Assembly: GCA_963699495.1 (NCBI GenBank) | Contig: CAVOUB010000003.1 | Coordinates: forward strand, 372,001 to 436,000 | From: JAIBJN01 sp963699495 | Lineage (GTDB): Bacteria > Actinomycetota > Thermoleophilia > Gaiellales > Gaiellaceae | Reading direction: 5' to 3' | DNA length: 64,000 nucleotides | In this document: piece after piece, positions 1 through 9,111 of the stretch | Layout of the letters: every line of letters starts with the position of its first letter | Position numbering within the stretch: position 1 is the first letter of the stretch | Program-made: the position numbers and the translations under genes | The notes under the pieces: generated by a model | Told to the model about the DNA's origin: nothing | Seen by the model: only the letters and a program-made list of their open reading frames with translations | Databases searched by the model: none

Positions 1-1
1 T

Positions 2-1513
2 CTGACCGGCGTCTGGTTCCAGACCGTCGGTGCGCAGTGGCTGCTCGTCTCCCAACCGCACGCGTCGATCCTCGTCTCGCTCGTGCAGGTGGCGACCACG
101 CTCCCGTACGTGCTGTTCGGCCTCGTCGCTGGCGTCCTCGCCGACACGCTCGATCGCAGGCTGATCCTGATCACCGTGCAGGCGACTGCGGCCGGACTCG
201 GCGCGGTGCTGGCCGCGCTCACCTTCGCCCAGCTGATGCCGCCCGCGCTTCTGCTGCTGCTCGTCTTCATGCTCGGCACAGGCGCGGCGCTCGGAACGCC
301 CGCATACCAGTCGCTCGTTCCCGAGCTTGTCCCGCGGGACGAGATACCCGCAGCCTCGGCGCTCAACTCGATCAGCATCAACGTCGCACGCGCTCTCGGC
401 CCGGCGATCGCCGGCGTGCTCGTCGCCACCGCCGGCGTTGGAACGACGTTCACGGTCGCGGCGGCGACCGCCCTCTGCTACGCGGTCGTGGTCGCGCTCT
501 GGCGCCCGACGAACACCGAACGGCCGCGCCCTGAGCGCTTCGTCCCCGCTCTCAGGGCCGGTTCGCGTTACGTCCGCAACGCCCCGGTCGTGAGGCGGAT
601 CCTGCTGCGCGCCGCCCTGTTCCTCGTCCCGGCAAGCTCGCTCTTCGCGCTCCTGCCCCTGATCGCCTCGCACCGGCTCGGGCTCGGCTCTGGCGGGTAC
701 GGGCTCCTGCTCGCCACGCTCGGGCTCGGCGCGATCGCAGGAGCACTCGTGCTCCCCCGCGTCCGCACCCGCCTCTCGATCAACACCCTGGTCACGCTGG
801 CAAGCGGCTCCTACGCGCTGGTGCTGGCCGCGGTCGCGCTGCTCCACGACGCCGTTCCCGTGCTGCTGTTACTGATCCCGGCCGGAGTCGCCTGGGTGGT
901 CGTGCTCTCGACGCTCAACGCCTCGCTGCAGCTGTTCCTACCCGCCTGGGTCCGCGGCCGCAGCCTCGCCGCCTACACGATCGTCCTCTTCGGCAGCCAG
1001 GCGCTCGGCGCGCTCGTCTTCGGCGCCCTCGCCGGCCTCCTCGGGCTCGTCCAGGCGCTGCTGATCGCCGCCGGCTCCGCCGCCGTCGCAGCCGCGAGCA
1101 TCCGCATCTGGCCGTTCCTCGAGACGAGCGGCATGAACCGAAGCACCGTCGTCTACTGGCCCGAGCCCCAACTCGCCTCGGACCTCGACCCCGACGGCAG
1201 AACCATCACGGTCACCGTCAGCTACCGAGTCCCCACCGCCAACCAGCCGCCGTTCGTCGAAGCGATGGCACGCGTGCGCGGTTCACGCCTTCGAACCGGC
1301 GCCGTCAGCTGGGCCTTGTACCGCGACGGGGAGCACGACGACACCTTCGTCGAGCTCTTCGTCGTCCCCTCCTGGGAAGAGCATCTCCGCCAACACCACG
1401 AACGACTCACCGGAACCGACCGCGCCTACCAGCAACACGCGACCGCGCTCTCCGAAGGCGAGCCCGTCGTCGCCCACCTCGTCGACGTTGACGTGCCGCG
1501 CTCCGAGACATAG
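2..1513 (+). CDS. MFS-type exporter (MFS_3 / EntS-like), 5' truncated by window edge
   Basis: The frame is open from the first bases of the window, so the N-terminus lies outside. About 360 residues form alternating hydrophobic helices of a major facilitator permease. The last ~130 residues are a soluble domain containing VYWPEPQL and a WEEHLRQHHERLT-like helix, typical of the transmembrane secretion effector family PF05977. Such proteins export small molecules such as siderophores or drugs using the proton gradient; the substrate here cannot be told. An internal GTG at 83 could be mistaken for a start, but coding sequence clearly continues upstream of it (LTGVWFQTVGAQWLLV), which is the usual first-helix motif. 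The gene ends in TAG. Confidence 0.85.
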   Translation: MTGVWFQTVGAQWLLVSQPHASILVSLVQVATTLPYVLFGLVAGVLADTLDRRLILITVQATAAGLGAVLAALTFAQLMPPALLLLLVFMLGTGAALGTPAYQSLVPELVPRDEIPAASALNSISINVARALGPAIAGVLVATAGVGTTFTVAAATALCYAVVVALWRPTNTERPRPERFVPALRAGSRYVRNAPVVRRILLRAALFLVPASSLFALLPLIASHRLGLGSGGYGLLLATLGLGAIAGALVLPRVRTRLSINTLVTLASGSYALVLAAVALLHDAVPVLLLLIPAGVAWVVVLSTLNASLQLFLPAWVRGRSLAAYTIVLFGSQALGALVFGALAGLLGLVQALLIAAGSAAVAAASIRIWPFLETSGMNRSTVVYWPEPQLASDLDPDGRTITVTVSYRVPTANQPPFVEAMARVRGSRLRTGAVSWALYRDGEHDDTFVELFVVPSWEEHLRQHHERLTGTDRAYQQHATALSEGEPVVAHLVDVDVPRSET

Positions 1514-1682
1514 ATCAACGGTTGCCTTGGACCGCAACATGCCGTGCGAACGTGGCGCGAACATCAGCCGACCACCGCGTCCACTCGCGGGCTACCTCTC
1601 GCCGTCAGATCCCTCTGGATTGCTTGGTTTCCGTGGCATTGGTGACCCTGCCGTGCCCGTGCTTCCTGTCCCTGAACCTCGA

Positions 1683-1722
1683 TGGTAAGGAGGGGGTCGA
1701 CGGTTCGAGTCCGTCAGAGCGC
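1683..1722 (+). other. tRNA-like 3' fragment (T-arm remnant) in a 300-base gene-free gap
   Basis: Bases 1699-1715 form a perfect T-arm: a 5-bp stem GACGG/CCGTC around the loop TTCGAGT. Just upstream, TGGTAA followed by GGAGG resembles the anticodon loop and 3' anticodon stem of a tRNA-Thr(GGT). No D-arm, 5' acceptor strand or CCA end is found, so this is a fragment and not a working tRNA. Such 3' tRNA fragments are commonly left where a mobile element integrated. I see no integrase nearby. The rest of the gap 1514-1813 shows no gene and no clear promoter or terminator. Confidence 0.45.
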
Positions 1723-1813
1723 TCTGCAAAAGTCCCGCAAATCGGCCGTTATCGTTCGGGGTGACTTGCACGAGCTCCAGGATGCGGTGGGTATAGGCTC
1801 CCGCCCGAGCCTT

Positions 1814-3568
1814 TCATTCGTAGCGAAGCGCATCGGCGGTGCGGATTCGGGTGGCTAGCCGGGCTGGGAGGCTGGTCGCGACGACGACGACGAGCACGGT
1901 GCCGATCGGGATCAGAGCGAGCGACCACCACGGCGCGACGACGGCGTCCTCGGTCGTGTCGCCCGCGATTCTGTACATGGCGAGGTAGAGCCCGATGCCG
2001 AGCGGGACGGCGAGGAGCGAAGCGACCAACGCGAGGACGGCGTGGGCGCTGACGACGGTCGAGGTGATCTGCCTGGGCGTAAGGCCGATCGCCTTGAGCA
2101 CGCCGTAGTCGCGAATCCGCTCGCGGACCGACAGCAGGACGACTGCGACGAGCGTGGTGGCGGTGATCAGCAGCAACACGGTGTCGAGGGTGTAGATGAG
2201 GAGCAGCAGCTCATCCGGGAAGTCGCTGGCTTCGCCGGCCGGCTGCGCGTCGAGTGTCGCGTCGAGCGAGAGCGCAGTGACCACCACCGCGCCGGTCAGC
2301 GCGATCGCGGCTGCGAGGAGGAGCGCCCTGCGTCTTCGTGCGAGTAGGTCTTTGAGCCCGAGCCCGATCGTCAATGGCAGGACGGATCGGGCGACCGCGC
2401 GCGCAAGCCGTGAATTCGGCGGAGACGAGGTGCCGGCGCGGATCGCCTCGAGGACGCTGAAGCGGGTGCTGCGGCGGGTGGAGGTCAAGGCTCCGGCTAG
2501 CAGCACGGGAAGGACGACACAGCTGGCGACGAGGATGTGCCAGGGATTTGCCGCGATCGTTGGTGAGCCGAGCAGCGTTTCGGCGCTGGGTGCGGCGAGG
2601 CGGGGCGCAAGGATCATCCCGAGCGCGAAGCCGAGGGCCGCGGCGACGAGACCAAGCGCGGTGGACTCGAGCGCGAAGACGGCGCCGACCTGGCGCGGGG
2701 TGAAGCCGGCCGCCTTCAACAGGCCGATCTCACGGTGCTGGTCGCTGGCGCGGGCGCCGACGAGGATCCCGACGACGACGAAGGCGACGATCAGAAGCAG
2801 GAACGTGAACATCGTCACGATCACCTGCGTGCCCTGTGCATCGCCGAGGGCGTTGTCGCGCTGGTCTTGCCAGGTCTCGAAGTAGAGCCCCGGTTGTTGT
2901 CGGAAGCCTGCTGCCGCCTGTTCGGTGAACGCCGCGGCGACGGACGGATTCGCCAGTCGAAGCGCCTGCGTCCAGCGCCAGCGGGCGCGATCGGGTTCGA
3001 CGCGTTCGAGCGTGGCGGGGGTGACCCAGGCCAGGCCGGGGTTGCTGCGCGGGTAGCGCGCCTGGTTGGGTACGACCGCCGTCCCGAGCACCGGGAGCTC
3101 GATCGTGCCGCGTCCGCTCGTAACTGCCAGCATGGCGCCGACCTCGATGCCGAGTGCGTTCGCAAGGCTGCGTTCGAGCACGATCCCGTCCTCACGCAAC
3201 TGCGAGCCGGCGGTCAGCACGGGCATGTTCACGGCTGTGCGGCCACTCAGGCCGGCGAGATCCACCCGATCGGTGCTTCCGCGCGGCCCGACCGTCGCCC
3301 GCACGAGCGGGACCGGCGCGCCGCGTTCGGTCACGCCGGGCAGCTTGGCGAGCGCGCGAGCGTCGGCTTCTGTGGGGACGAACGCGAGCACGTGTGCCCC
3401 GTTGGCGGCGGTGAAGGTCCGCTGCCAGGGATCGAGCCCGCTCGAGCGGACCTCCAGGGCGAGCACGATCATGGCGGCCGCTGCTCCCGCGATCGCGATC
3501 GTGAGCCCACTTGCGAGCAGCCGGGAGCGGATGCCCGCGAACGCCAGCTTGAACAGCAGCACGGTCAT
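1814..3568 (-). CDS. ABC transporter permease, FtsX/MacB type (584 aa)
   Basis: A permease with one N-terminal transmembrane helix, a large extracytoplasmic segment, then a helix trio around the motif GLLKAAGFTPRQVGAVF, and a second repeat of the same kind near the C-terminus (YGVLKAIGLTPRQI). This duplicated FtsX arrangement marks the lipoprotein-release/macrolide-export family of ABC permeases, which work by mechanotransmission and do not move substrate through a channel. The ATG start overlaps the stop of the upstream ATPase gene by 4 bases, so the two are translated together. With the PadR regulator it forms a three-gene operon, probably an inducible antimicrobial or lipid export system. 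Confidence 0.85.
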   Translation of the reverse strand: MTVLLFKLAFAGIRSRLLASGLTIAIAGAAAAMIVLALEVRSSGLDPWQRTFTAANGAHVLAFVPTEADARALAKLPGVTERGAPVPLVRATVGPRGSTDRVDLAGLSGRTAVNMPVLTAGSQLREDGIVLERSLANALGIEVGAMLAVTSGRGTIELPVLGTAVVPNQARYPRSNPGLAWVTPATLERVEPDRARWRWTQALRLANPSVAAAFTEQAAAGFRQQPGLYFETWQDQRDNALGDAQGTQVIVTMFTFLLLIVAFVVVGILVGARASDQHREIGLLKAAGFTPRQVGAVFALESTALGLVAAALGFALGMILAPRLAAPSAETLLGSPTIAANPWHILVASCVVLPVLLAGALTSTRRSTRFSVLEAIRAGTSSPPNSRLARAVARSVLPLTIGLGLKDLLARRRRALLLAAAIALTGAVVVTALSLDATLDAQPAGEASDFPDELLLLIYTLDTVLLLITATTLVAVVLLSVRERIRDYGVLKAIGLTPRQITSTVVSAHAVLALVASLLAVPLGIGLYLAMYRIAGDTTEDAVVAPWWSLALIPIGTVLVVVVATSLPARLATRIRTADALRYE

Positions 3569-4296
3569 TGCGGGCCCTGCAGCTCGAGCAGCGGAGCGAC
3601 CTGGCGGGCCGCGGCCAGCTGGGTCTCGTCGGCCACCAGCCCGTCGCGGAGCGTGATCACCCGGTCCGCTGCCGAGGCGACGCTCGCGTCGTGCGTGACG
3701 AGCAGCAGCGTCTGCCCGCGATCCCGGGCAGCGCGAAGCAGGCCGAGAACGTCGCGCGCGGCCGCCGAGTCGAGGTTGCCGGTCGGCTCGTCAGCGAGGA
3801 TGACGTCGGGCTGGTTCGCGAGCGCGCGCGCCAGCGCGACCCGCTGCTGCTGGCCGCCCGACAGCTGGGCCGGAGCGGCTCTGTGCCTTTCGGGAATGCC
3901 GAGCTCGCTCAGCAGCTCGTTCGCCGACCGGCGTGCCTCCCTGCGCCGCTGGCCGACCAGGAGCAACGGCAGCTCGACGTTCTCGACCGCAGACAACGTC
4001 GGCACCAGGTTGAAGAACTGGAACACGAACCCGACCTTGCGACGACGGAGGCGCGCGAGATCCGTCTCGCTCAACCCGTCGATCCGCTCCCCATCGAGCC
4101 AGACCTCGCCCGCCGTGGGTCGATCGAGTCCGGCGAGGAGATTGAGCAGCGTCGACTTCCCGCACCCACTCGGCCCCATGATCGCGACGAACTCACCACG
4201 CTCGATCGAGATGTCGACGCCGCGAAGACCCAGCACCTTCGCGCCGCCGGTCTCGTACGTCTTCGCGAGATTCTTCGCCTCGAGTACCGGGGTCAT
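3565..4296 (-). CDS. ABC transporter ATP-binding protein, LolD/MacB type
   Basis: 243 residues with all ABC ATPase motifs: Walker A GPSGCGKST, signature LSGGQQQR, Walker B ILADEPTGNLD and the switch histidine in VTHD. The PTGNLD form of Walker B is typical of ATPases that pair with FtsX-type permeases. A strong ribosome site AAGGAGG lies at 4302-4308, inside the 3' end of the PadR gene, and the ATG start shares one base with the PadR stop (TGATG). It drives the adjoining permease. Confidence 0.9.
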   Translation of the reverse strand: MTPVLEAKNLAKTYETGGAKVLGLRGVDISIERGEFVAIMGPSGCGKSTLLNLLAGLDRPTAGEVWLDGERIDGLSETDLARLRRRKVGFVFQFFNLVPTLSAVENVELPLLLVGQRRREARRSANELLSELGIPERHRAAPAQLSGGQQQRVALARALANQPDVILADEPTGNLDSAAARDVLGLLRAARDRGQTLLLVTHDASVASAADRVITLRDGLVADETQLAAARQVAPLLELQGPQ

Positions 4297-4811
4297 CAGA
4301 CTTCCTCCTTCAGCGCGATTCGCTGCTCGATCAGTTCAAGCCACTCCAGGTCGGCCTTCAGATGCAGGATCGCCCCCTCAACCAGAAGCTCGGCCGCAGG
4401 CCCCTTCCCGTCCGCCTCGAGGAGCGCGTTCAGGTCGCGTAGCGACTGCAGGTACTCGCGACGCTGCCCCTCAAGAAGCTCCGTCGGCTCCGCCAGATGA
4501 GCTGACGCGACGACGACGAACTTCATGAAGAACTCGTCCTTGAGCCGCGTGCCCGAGATGGGCAGCTCGATCCAGGCCGCGAGCGCGGCCCGGCCGGCAT
4601 CCGTCAGCTCGTACACGCGCTTGCCGCGGCCGTCCTCGGGCACCGCCTGACCGACGACGAGGCCATCGCGCTCGAGCCTGGCCAGCGTCGAATAGATCTG
4701 GCCGGCGTTGAGCGCCGGCAGTAGATCGCCGAACTCGTGCTCCAACGACTGCTTCAGCTCGTACCCGTGAGCACGCTCGTCGCTGAGCAGGGCGAGGAAG
4801 AGCTCTCTCAT
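4296..4811 (-). CDS. PadR-family transcriptional regulator
   Basis: 171 residues. The N-terminal ~80 residues are a PadR winged helix (LFLALLSDERAHGYELKQ at the start and a GQIYSTLARLERDGLV recognition segment). The C-terminal part is the Vir_act_alpha_C type helical dimerisation domain. PadR proteins repress neighbouring efflux genes and usually their own, and let go when a ligand binds. It is the first gene of the operon with the ABC ATPase and permease. A perfect inverted repeat overlaps its start codon, which supports autoregulation. Confidence 0.9.
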   Translation of the reverse strand: MRELFLALLSDERAHGYELKQSLEHEFGDLLPALNAGQIYSTLARLERDGLVVGQAVPEDGRGKRVYELTDAGRAALAAWIELPISGTRLKDEFFMKFVVVASAHLAEPTELLEGQRREYLQSLRDLNALLEADGKGPAAELLVEGAILHLKADLEWLELIEQRIALKEEV

Positions 4812-4841
4812 AGATAGCGAGCATATGTGCCCGCTATCTAT
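4810..4841 (-). promoter_or_regulatory. Likely PadR operator: perfect 10-bp inverted repeat
   Basis: ATAGATAGCG at 4810-4819 and CGCTATCTAT at 4832-4841 are exact reverse complements separated by 12 bases that contain the palindrome CATATG. The left arm overlaps the PadR start codon, so a dimer bound here would block transcription or early elongation of padR and the ABC genes. The repeat itself is directly visible; that PadR binds it is inference. Confidence 0.7.
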
Positions 4842-4899
4842 TTAGCAACAGCGAGGCGAGGCGTTCGCCGGGGCGCTGGTGTCGATCTGGTGTCGCTGC

Positions 4900-4929
4900 T
4901 TGTTTGGGCCCGACAGGCAAGGGTAGTGT
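4900..4929 (+). promoter_or_regulatory. Candidate sigma-70-like promoter for the epoxide hydrolase array
   Basis: TTGTTT at 4900-4905 and TAGTGT at 4924-4929 are separated by 18 bases, about 60 bases before the first epoxide hydrolase. No other good match lies in the divergent gap. The match to consensus is partial. Confidence 0.35.
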
Positions 4930-4992
4930 GGGGCGAGGTTTCCTAACCAGGGAGAGGTCAGTCGAAACCCCCCAGCAACAGTGGAGGTCGTC

Positions 4993-6228
4993 ATGAGCGG
5001 CACCGCCGAGATTGCTATCGAGATCCGTCCTTTCCACGTCGACATTCCGGAAGAGGAACTGGCCGACCTTCGCCGCCGAATCGCCGCGACGCGGTGGCCA
5101 GAAAGGGAGACCGTCGCGGACGAGACACAGGGCGTGCAGCTCGCGACGATGCAGGAGCTCGTGCGCTACTGGGGCTCCGAGTACGACTTCGGGAGGGTCG
5201 AGGCGAGGCTCAACGCGGTCCCGCAGTTCGTCACGGAGATCGACGGCCTCGACATCCATTTCATCCACGTCAGGTCGCAGCACGAGAACGCGTTGCCGGT
5301 CATCATCACGCACGGCTGGCCGGGGTCGATCATCGAGATGCTGAACGTCCTCGGCCCGCTCAGCGACCCGACGGCACACGGCGGCGACGCGGAGGACGCG
5401 TTCGACGTGGTCGTCCCGTCGATGCCCGGCTACGGGTTCTCGGGAAAACCGACGGCGACCGGCTGGGACCCGGTGCACATCGCGGAGGCCTGGATCGCGC
5501 TGATGAGGCGTCTCGGCTACACGCGCTTCGTCGCGCAAGGCGGCGATTGGGGTGCGCAGATCACGGATGTGATGGGTGCGAAGGCACCTCCGGAGTTGCT
5601 CGGCATCCACTCGAACATGCCCGGCACCGTTCCGCCCGACGTCTCGAAGGCGCTCACTTCGAACGTCTATGGGACCGGCGACCCGCCCCCCTCCGATCTC
5701 TCTGCCGACGAGCAACGGGCGTACGACCGGCTCAGCTTCCTCTTTACGAAGGGCATCGGCTATGCACTCGAGATGGGGTTGCATCCGCAGACCTTGTACG
5801 GGCTCGCCGATTCGCCTGCCGCCCTGGCTGCGTGGATGCTCGACCACGACGAGCGCAGCTACGAGGACATCGCCGCCGCTTTCCGCGGTGAGCCCGTCGG
5901 CAACCTCACGCGCGACGAGGTCCTCGACAACATCACGATGACCTGGGTGACGAACACCGGCGTCTCGTCGGGCCGGCTCTACTGGGAGAACACGCTCGGC
6001 TTCTTCGACGTCAAGAACGTCACCGTCCCGGCCGCCGTCAGCGTCTTCCCGAACGAGCTCTATCAGGCGCCGCGGAGCTGGGCCGAGGAGGCCTACCCCA
6101 ATCTCATCTACTTCAACGAGGTCGACGCGGGCAACCACTTCGCGGCCTGGCAGGAGCCCGAGATCTTCACGACCGAGCTGCGAGCCGCGTTCAGGTCACT
6201 GCGAACGAATGGAGGTACTGATGAGTAG
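4993..6228 (+). CDS. Epoxide hydrolase, EHN-domain alpha/beta hydrolase, copy 1
   Basis: 411 residues: an N-terminal epoxide-hydrolase domain (roughly 10-115, with the usual FDLRRRIAATRWP-like helix and WGSEYDF), then an alpha/beta-hydrolase fold. The oxyanion motif HGWPGS starts at residue 107, the nucleophile is Asp185 in GGDWG, and the general base is His382 in NHFAAW. This predicts hydrolysis of epoxides to vicinal diols. I chose ATG 4993 because GGAGG lies 6 bases upstream; an in-frame GTG at 4981 is less likely. Its 3' end overlaps the next gene by 8 bases, and the two proteins are close paralogues. Confidence 0.9.
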   Translation: MSGTAEIAIEIRPFHVDIPEEELADLRRRIAATRWPERETVADETQGVQLATMQELVRYWGSEYDFGRVEARLNAVPQFVTEIDGLDIHFIHVRSQHENALPVIITHGWPGSIIEMLNVLGPLSDPTAHGGDAEDAFDVVVPSMPGYGFSGKPTATGWDPVHIAEAWIALMRRLGYTRFVAQGGDWGAQITDVMGAKAPPELLGIHSNMPGTVPPDVSKALTSNVYGTGDPPPSDLSADEQRAYDRLSFLFTKGIGYALEMGLHPQTLYGLADSPAALAAWMLDHDERSYEDIAAAFRGEPVGNLTRDEVLDNITMTWVTNTGVSSGRLYWENTLGFFDVKNVTVPAAVSVFPNELYQAPRSWAEEAYPNLIYFNEVDAGNHFAAWQEPEIFTTELRAAFRSLRTNGGTDE

Positions 6229-7417
6229 CACCGCCGAGACCGCCACCGAGATCCGGCCCTTCGAAGTCGAGATTCCTCAGGAGCAGCTCGACGACCTGCG
6301 CCGCCGAATCGCGGCGACGCGCTGGCCCAGCAAGGAGCTCGTCACGGATCGGTCGCAGGGCGTCCAGCTGGCGACGACACGGGCGCTCGCGGACTATTGG
6401 GCGAACGAGTACGACTTCGGGCGCGTGGAGGCGCGGCTGAACGCGCTGCCGCAGTTCACGACCCAGATCGACGGGGTGGACATCCACTTCATCCACGTGA
6501 AGTCACAACACGAGAACGCGCTGCCGCTGATCATGACGCACGGTTGGCCCGGCTCAGTCATCGAGCTGATCGAGACCATCGGCCCGCTGACGGACCCGAC
6601 CGCGCACGGCGGGGCCGCCGAGGACGCGTTCGACCTCGTGCTGCCGTCGCTGCCCGGCTACGGCTTCGCCGGCGAGCCCGCCGAGCTCGGCTGGAACGTC
6701 GGTCGCGTCGCGCAGGCCTGGGCGGAGTTGATGCACCGCCTCGGCTACACCCGCTACGTCGCCCAGGGCGGCGACGTAGGCGCCGCCGTCACCGACGCGA
6801 TGGGCCGGCAGGCGCCCGAGGGGCTGCGCGGCATCCACATGAACTTGCTCGTGACGGTGCTGGCCGGCCCCCAGCCGGCGGAGTCCGAGCAGGAACGCGC
6901 CGCGGCGGACCAGCTCGCGACATTCAGGGAGAGCGGCTTCGGCTACTTCCTGGAGATGGCCACGCGGCCGCAGACGATCGGCTACGCCCTGCTGGATTCA
7001 CCCGTCGCCCTGGCCGCCTGGCTGCTCGACCACGACACGGACAGCTACTACAAGATCTCCCACGCCTTCGTCGACGGGGAGCCCGCCGGCAATCTCACCC
7101 GCGACCACATCGTCGACAACATCACGCTCTACTGGCTGACAGGCACCGGCGCCTCGGCCGCACGGTCGTACTGGGAGGACGGACAAGCCCTGGCTCAGGC
7201 ACGCGCGTCCGGCCAGGCTCCTCCGGAGGTCTCGCTCCCGGTCGGTTTCACCACGTTCCCCGGGGAGATCTGGCGGACTCCGCGCAGCTGGGTCGAGAAC
7301 TCCTACCCCAACGTCAGCTACTTCAACGAGGTCGACAGAGGCGGGCACTTCGCCGCATGGGAAGAGCCGGAGCTCTTCTCCGACGAGGTGCGAGCTGCAT
7401 TCAGGTCACTGCGGTAG
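6221..7417 (+). CDS. Epoxide hydrolase, EHN-domain alpha/beta hydrolase, copy 2
   Basis: 398 residues and clearly a tandem duplicate of the preceding gene: the same N-terminal domain, HGWPGS motif, nucleophile Asp185 and base His376 in GHFAAW. The residue after the nucleophile is Val where copy 1 has Trp (GGDVG against GGDWG), so substrate pocket shape probably differs. The C-terminal region also has an insertion before the final strand (GQALAQARASGQ). The start is ATG 6221, with GGAGG at 6211-6215 inside the end of copy 1, so translation is coupled. Confidence 0.9.
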   Translation: MSSTAETATEIRPFEVEIPQEQLDDLRRRIAATRWPSKELVTDRSQGVQLATTRALADYWANEYDFGRVEARLNALPQFTTQIDGVDIHFIHVKSQHENALPLIMTHGWPGSVIELIETIGPLTDPTAHGGAAEDAFDLVLPSLPGYGFAGEPAELGWNVGRVAQAWAELMHRLGYTRYVAQGGDVGAAVTDAMGRQAPEGLRGIHMNLLVTVLAGPQPAESEQERAAADQLATFRESGFGYFLEMATRPQTIGYALLDSPVALAAWLLDHDTDSYYKISHAFVDGEPAGNLTRDHIVDNITLYWLTGTGASAARSYWEDGQALAQARASGQAPPEVSLPVGFTTFPGEIWRTPRSWVENSYPNVSYFNEVDRGGHFAAWEEPELFSDEVRAAFRSLR

Positions 7418-7438
7418 GGATCCGGACCGGAGAGTCTC

Positions 7439-8089
7439 ATGAGCACACCCATCGCAGTCGCCCACCCGCCGCTGACCCGCGACGAGAGCGGAGCCCTGCT
7501 CGGCCAGACGATGGGCCTGGTCGCTGCGACCGCGGGCCTGTTCGCACTCGGTGCGTATCTCGGCCGCGACGTGTCGTATGGCTGGGGCCTGCTCTTCTTC
7601 GTCGGGGCCTTCGGGGTCCTTCTCGGGATGAACGTCGCGGCCCAGCGATCCGAGCGGCTCGCCGTGACCCTCCTGTTCGCCTTCGGCGCCCTCATGGGTC
7701 TGGCTGTCGCCCCAACACTCGCCTATTACGCGAGCACGAATCCTCAGGTCCTGTGGCAGGCCGGCGGCGCGACAGCGCTGTTCATTGCCGGGTTCGGGGC
7801 GTTTGGCTACACAACGCGCCGCGACCTCTCGGCGATCGCGCGCGTCGCCCTTTGGGCGCTGATCGCGCTGATCCTGTTCGGAATCGTGTTGATCTTCGTC
7901 CAGATCCCGAACGGCTCCCTGATCTACGCGGTTCTCGGCCTGGTGATTTTCGCGGCCCTGACCGCATTCGACTTCCAGCGGCTGCGGGGGACGCAAGACA
8001 TCCGAACCGCTCCGCTCCTCGCGGCGTCGATCTTCCTCGACATCCTCAACGTCTTTCTCTTGCTGCTGTCGCTCTTCGGCAGAGACTGA
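7439..8089 (+). CDS. Bax inhibitor-1 / YccA-family membrane protein
   Basis: 216 residues with seven predicted membrane segments and the family features: a short hydrophilic N-terminus, GLAVAPTLAYY after helix 3, and the C-terminal signature TAFDFQRLRGTQD before the last helices. Bacterial members act as pH-sensitive calcium leak channels or protease modulators; the role here is unknown. It lies 21 bases after the second epoxide hydrolase in the same direction and may be co-transcribed with the hydrolase array. The start is ATG; no strong ribosome site precedes it. Confidence 0.85.
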   Translation: MSTPIAVAHPPLTRDESGALLGQTMGLVAATAGLFALGAYLGRDVSYGWGLLFFVGAFGVLLGMNVAAQRSERLAVTLLFAFGALMGLAVAPTLAYYASTNPQVLWQAGGATALFIAGFGAFGYTTRRDLSAIARVALWALIALILFGIVLIFVQIPNGSLIYAVLGLVIFAALTAFDFQRLRGTQDIRTAPLLAASIFLDILNVFLLLLSLFGRD

Positions 8090-8113
8090 CCCCGTTCCCG
8101 AAAGGAGACACTG

Positions 8114-9091
8114 ATGAGCTCGCCATCCACACCCGAAGGACCCGGCTCCGCCTCGGGCGCGCCGAACCTGCCGGCGGGGTTCACCGAGACGTTCACCAGC
8201 CGGTACGTCGACGTCGGCGACGTGCGTCTCCACGCGGTCGTCGGAGGCCAGGGGCCACCCCTCCTGCTGGTCCACGGCTGGCCCCAGACCTGGTATGCGT
8301 GGCGCATGCTCATGCCCGCGCTGGCTCGGGACTTCGAGGTGATCGCGGTCGACCAGCGCGGCATCGGGCTGTCCGAGAGAGCATCAGATGGGTACGACTC
8401 GGGCACCCTCGCCGGCGATCTGGTCGCGCTGATGGAGGCGCTTGGGCACGAGCGGTTCGCCCTGTATGGGACCGACACCGGAATGGTGATCTCCTACGCG
8501 GTGGCCGCGGATCACCCCGACCGGCTTGACCGCCTGGTCGTCTCCGAGGCTCCCCTCCCGGGCATCTCTCCCTCAATACCCCTCATCCTCCCCGCGCCGC
8601 TGAACGAGCGGCTGTGGCACATCGCCTTCAACCAGCTGGCCCCCGAGGTGAACGAAGCGCTCGTCAGGGGACGGGAAGGGATCTTCTTCGGCCCTGAGTT
8701 CGCGGCCTCGGCAGGGACGAACAAGCTGCCCCACGACACGGTCAGGTACTACGTCGACACGCTCACCTCCGACGCCGAAGCGCTGCACTGCAGCTTCGAG
8801 CTCTACCGCGCGTTCGGCGCCACCATCGCGCAGAACGAGCAGCGCAAGACCCGGCGCCTGACCATGCCCGTCCTGGCGGTCGGGGGAGCGGAGAGCAGTG
8901 GCGAAATGGTCGGGGACACGATGAACCTCGTTGCTGACGACGTGCAGACCCTGGTCATTCCCGGCGGCCACTGGGTCGCCGAGCAGGCTCCCGAGGATCT
9001 CTTGGCGGCGCTGACCGAGTTCCTCGCTCCGTACCGCGAGGGGGACGGCGCAGCGGAGGGCGCGAGGCCGCAAGGTGCCGCCGCGCGCTAG
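8114..9091 (+). CDS. Alpha/beta hydrolase, epoxide hydrolase/haloalkane dehalogenase-like
   Basis: 325 residues. HGWPQTW forms the oxyanion region, Asp121 in GTDTG is the nucleophile and His286 in GGHWVAEQ the base. An Asp nucleophile indicates epoxide hydrolase or dehalogenase chemistry, not esterase chemistry. Unlike the two upstream hydrolases it lacks the EHN domain. The ribosome site AAAGGAG at 8100-8106 precedes ATG 8114. The C-terminus ends in a loose Ala/Gly/Pro/Arg tail. It is part of the same one-direction array. Confidence 0.85.
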   Translation: MSSPSTPEGPGSASGAPNLPAGFTETFTSRYVDVGDVRLHAVVGGQGPPLLLVHGWPQTWYAWRMLMPALARDFEVIAVDQRGIGLSERASDGYDSGTLAGDLVALMEALGHERFALYGTDTGMVISYAVAADHPDRLDRLVVSEAPLPGISPSIPLILPAPLNERLWHIAFNQLAPEVNEALVRGREGIFFGPEFAASAGTNKLPHDTVRYYVDTLTSDAEALHCSFELYRAFGATIAQNEQRKTRRLTMPVLAVGGAESSGEMVGDTMNLVADDVQTLVIPGGHWVAEQAPEDLLAALTEFLAPYREGDGAAEGARPQGAAAR

Positions 9092-9111
9092 TCGCGAACG
9101 GGTCCGAATCG

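Noticed and set aside
4834..6138. Long open frame (434 codons) on the minus strand across the first epoxide hydrolase
   Set aside because: It is antisense to a gene with clear catalytic motifs, is rich in Arg/Val/Asp with no domain pattern, and arises from high GC codon bias.
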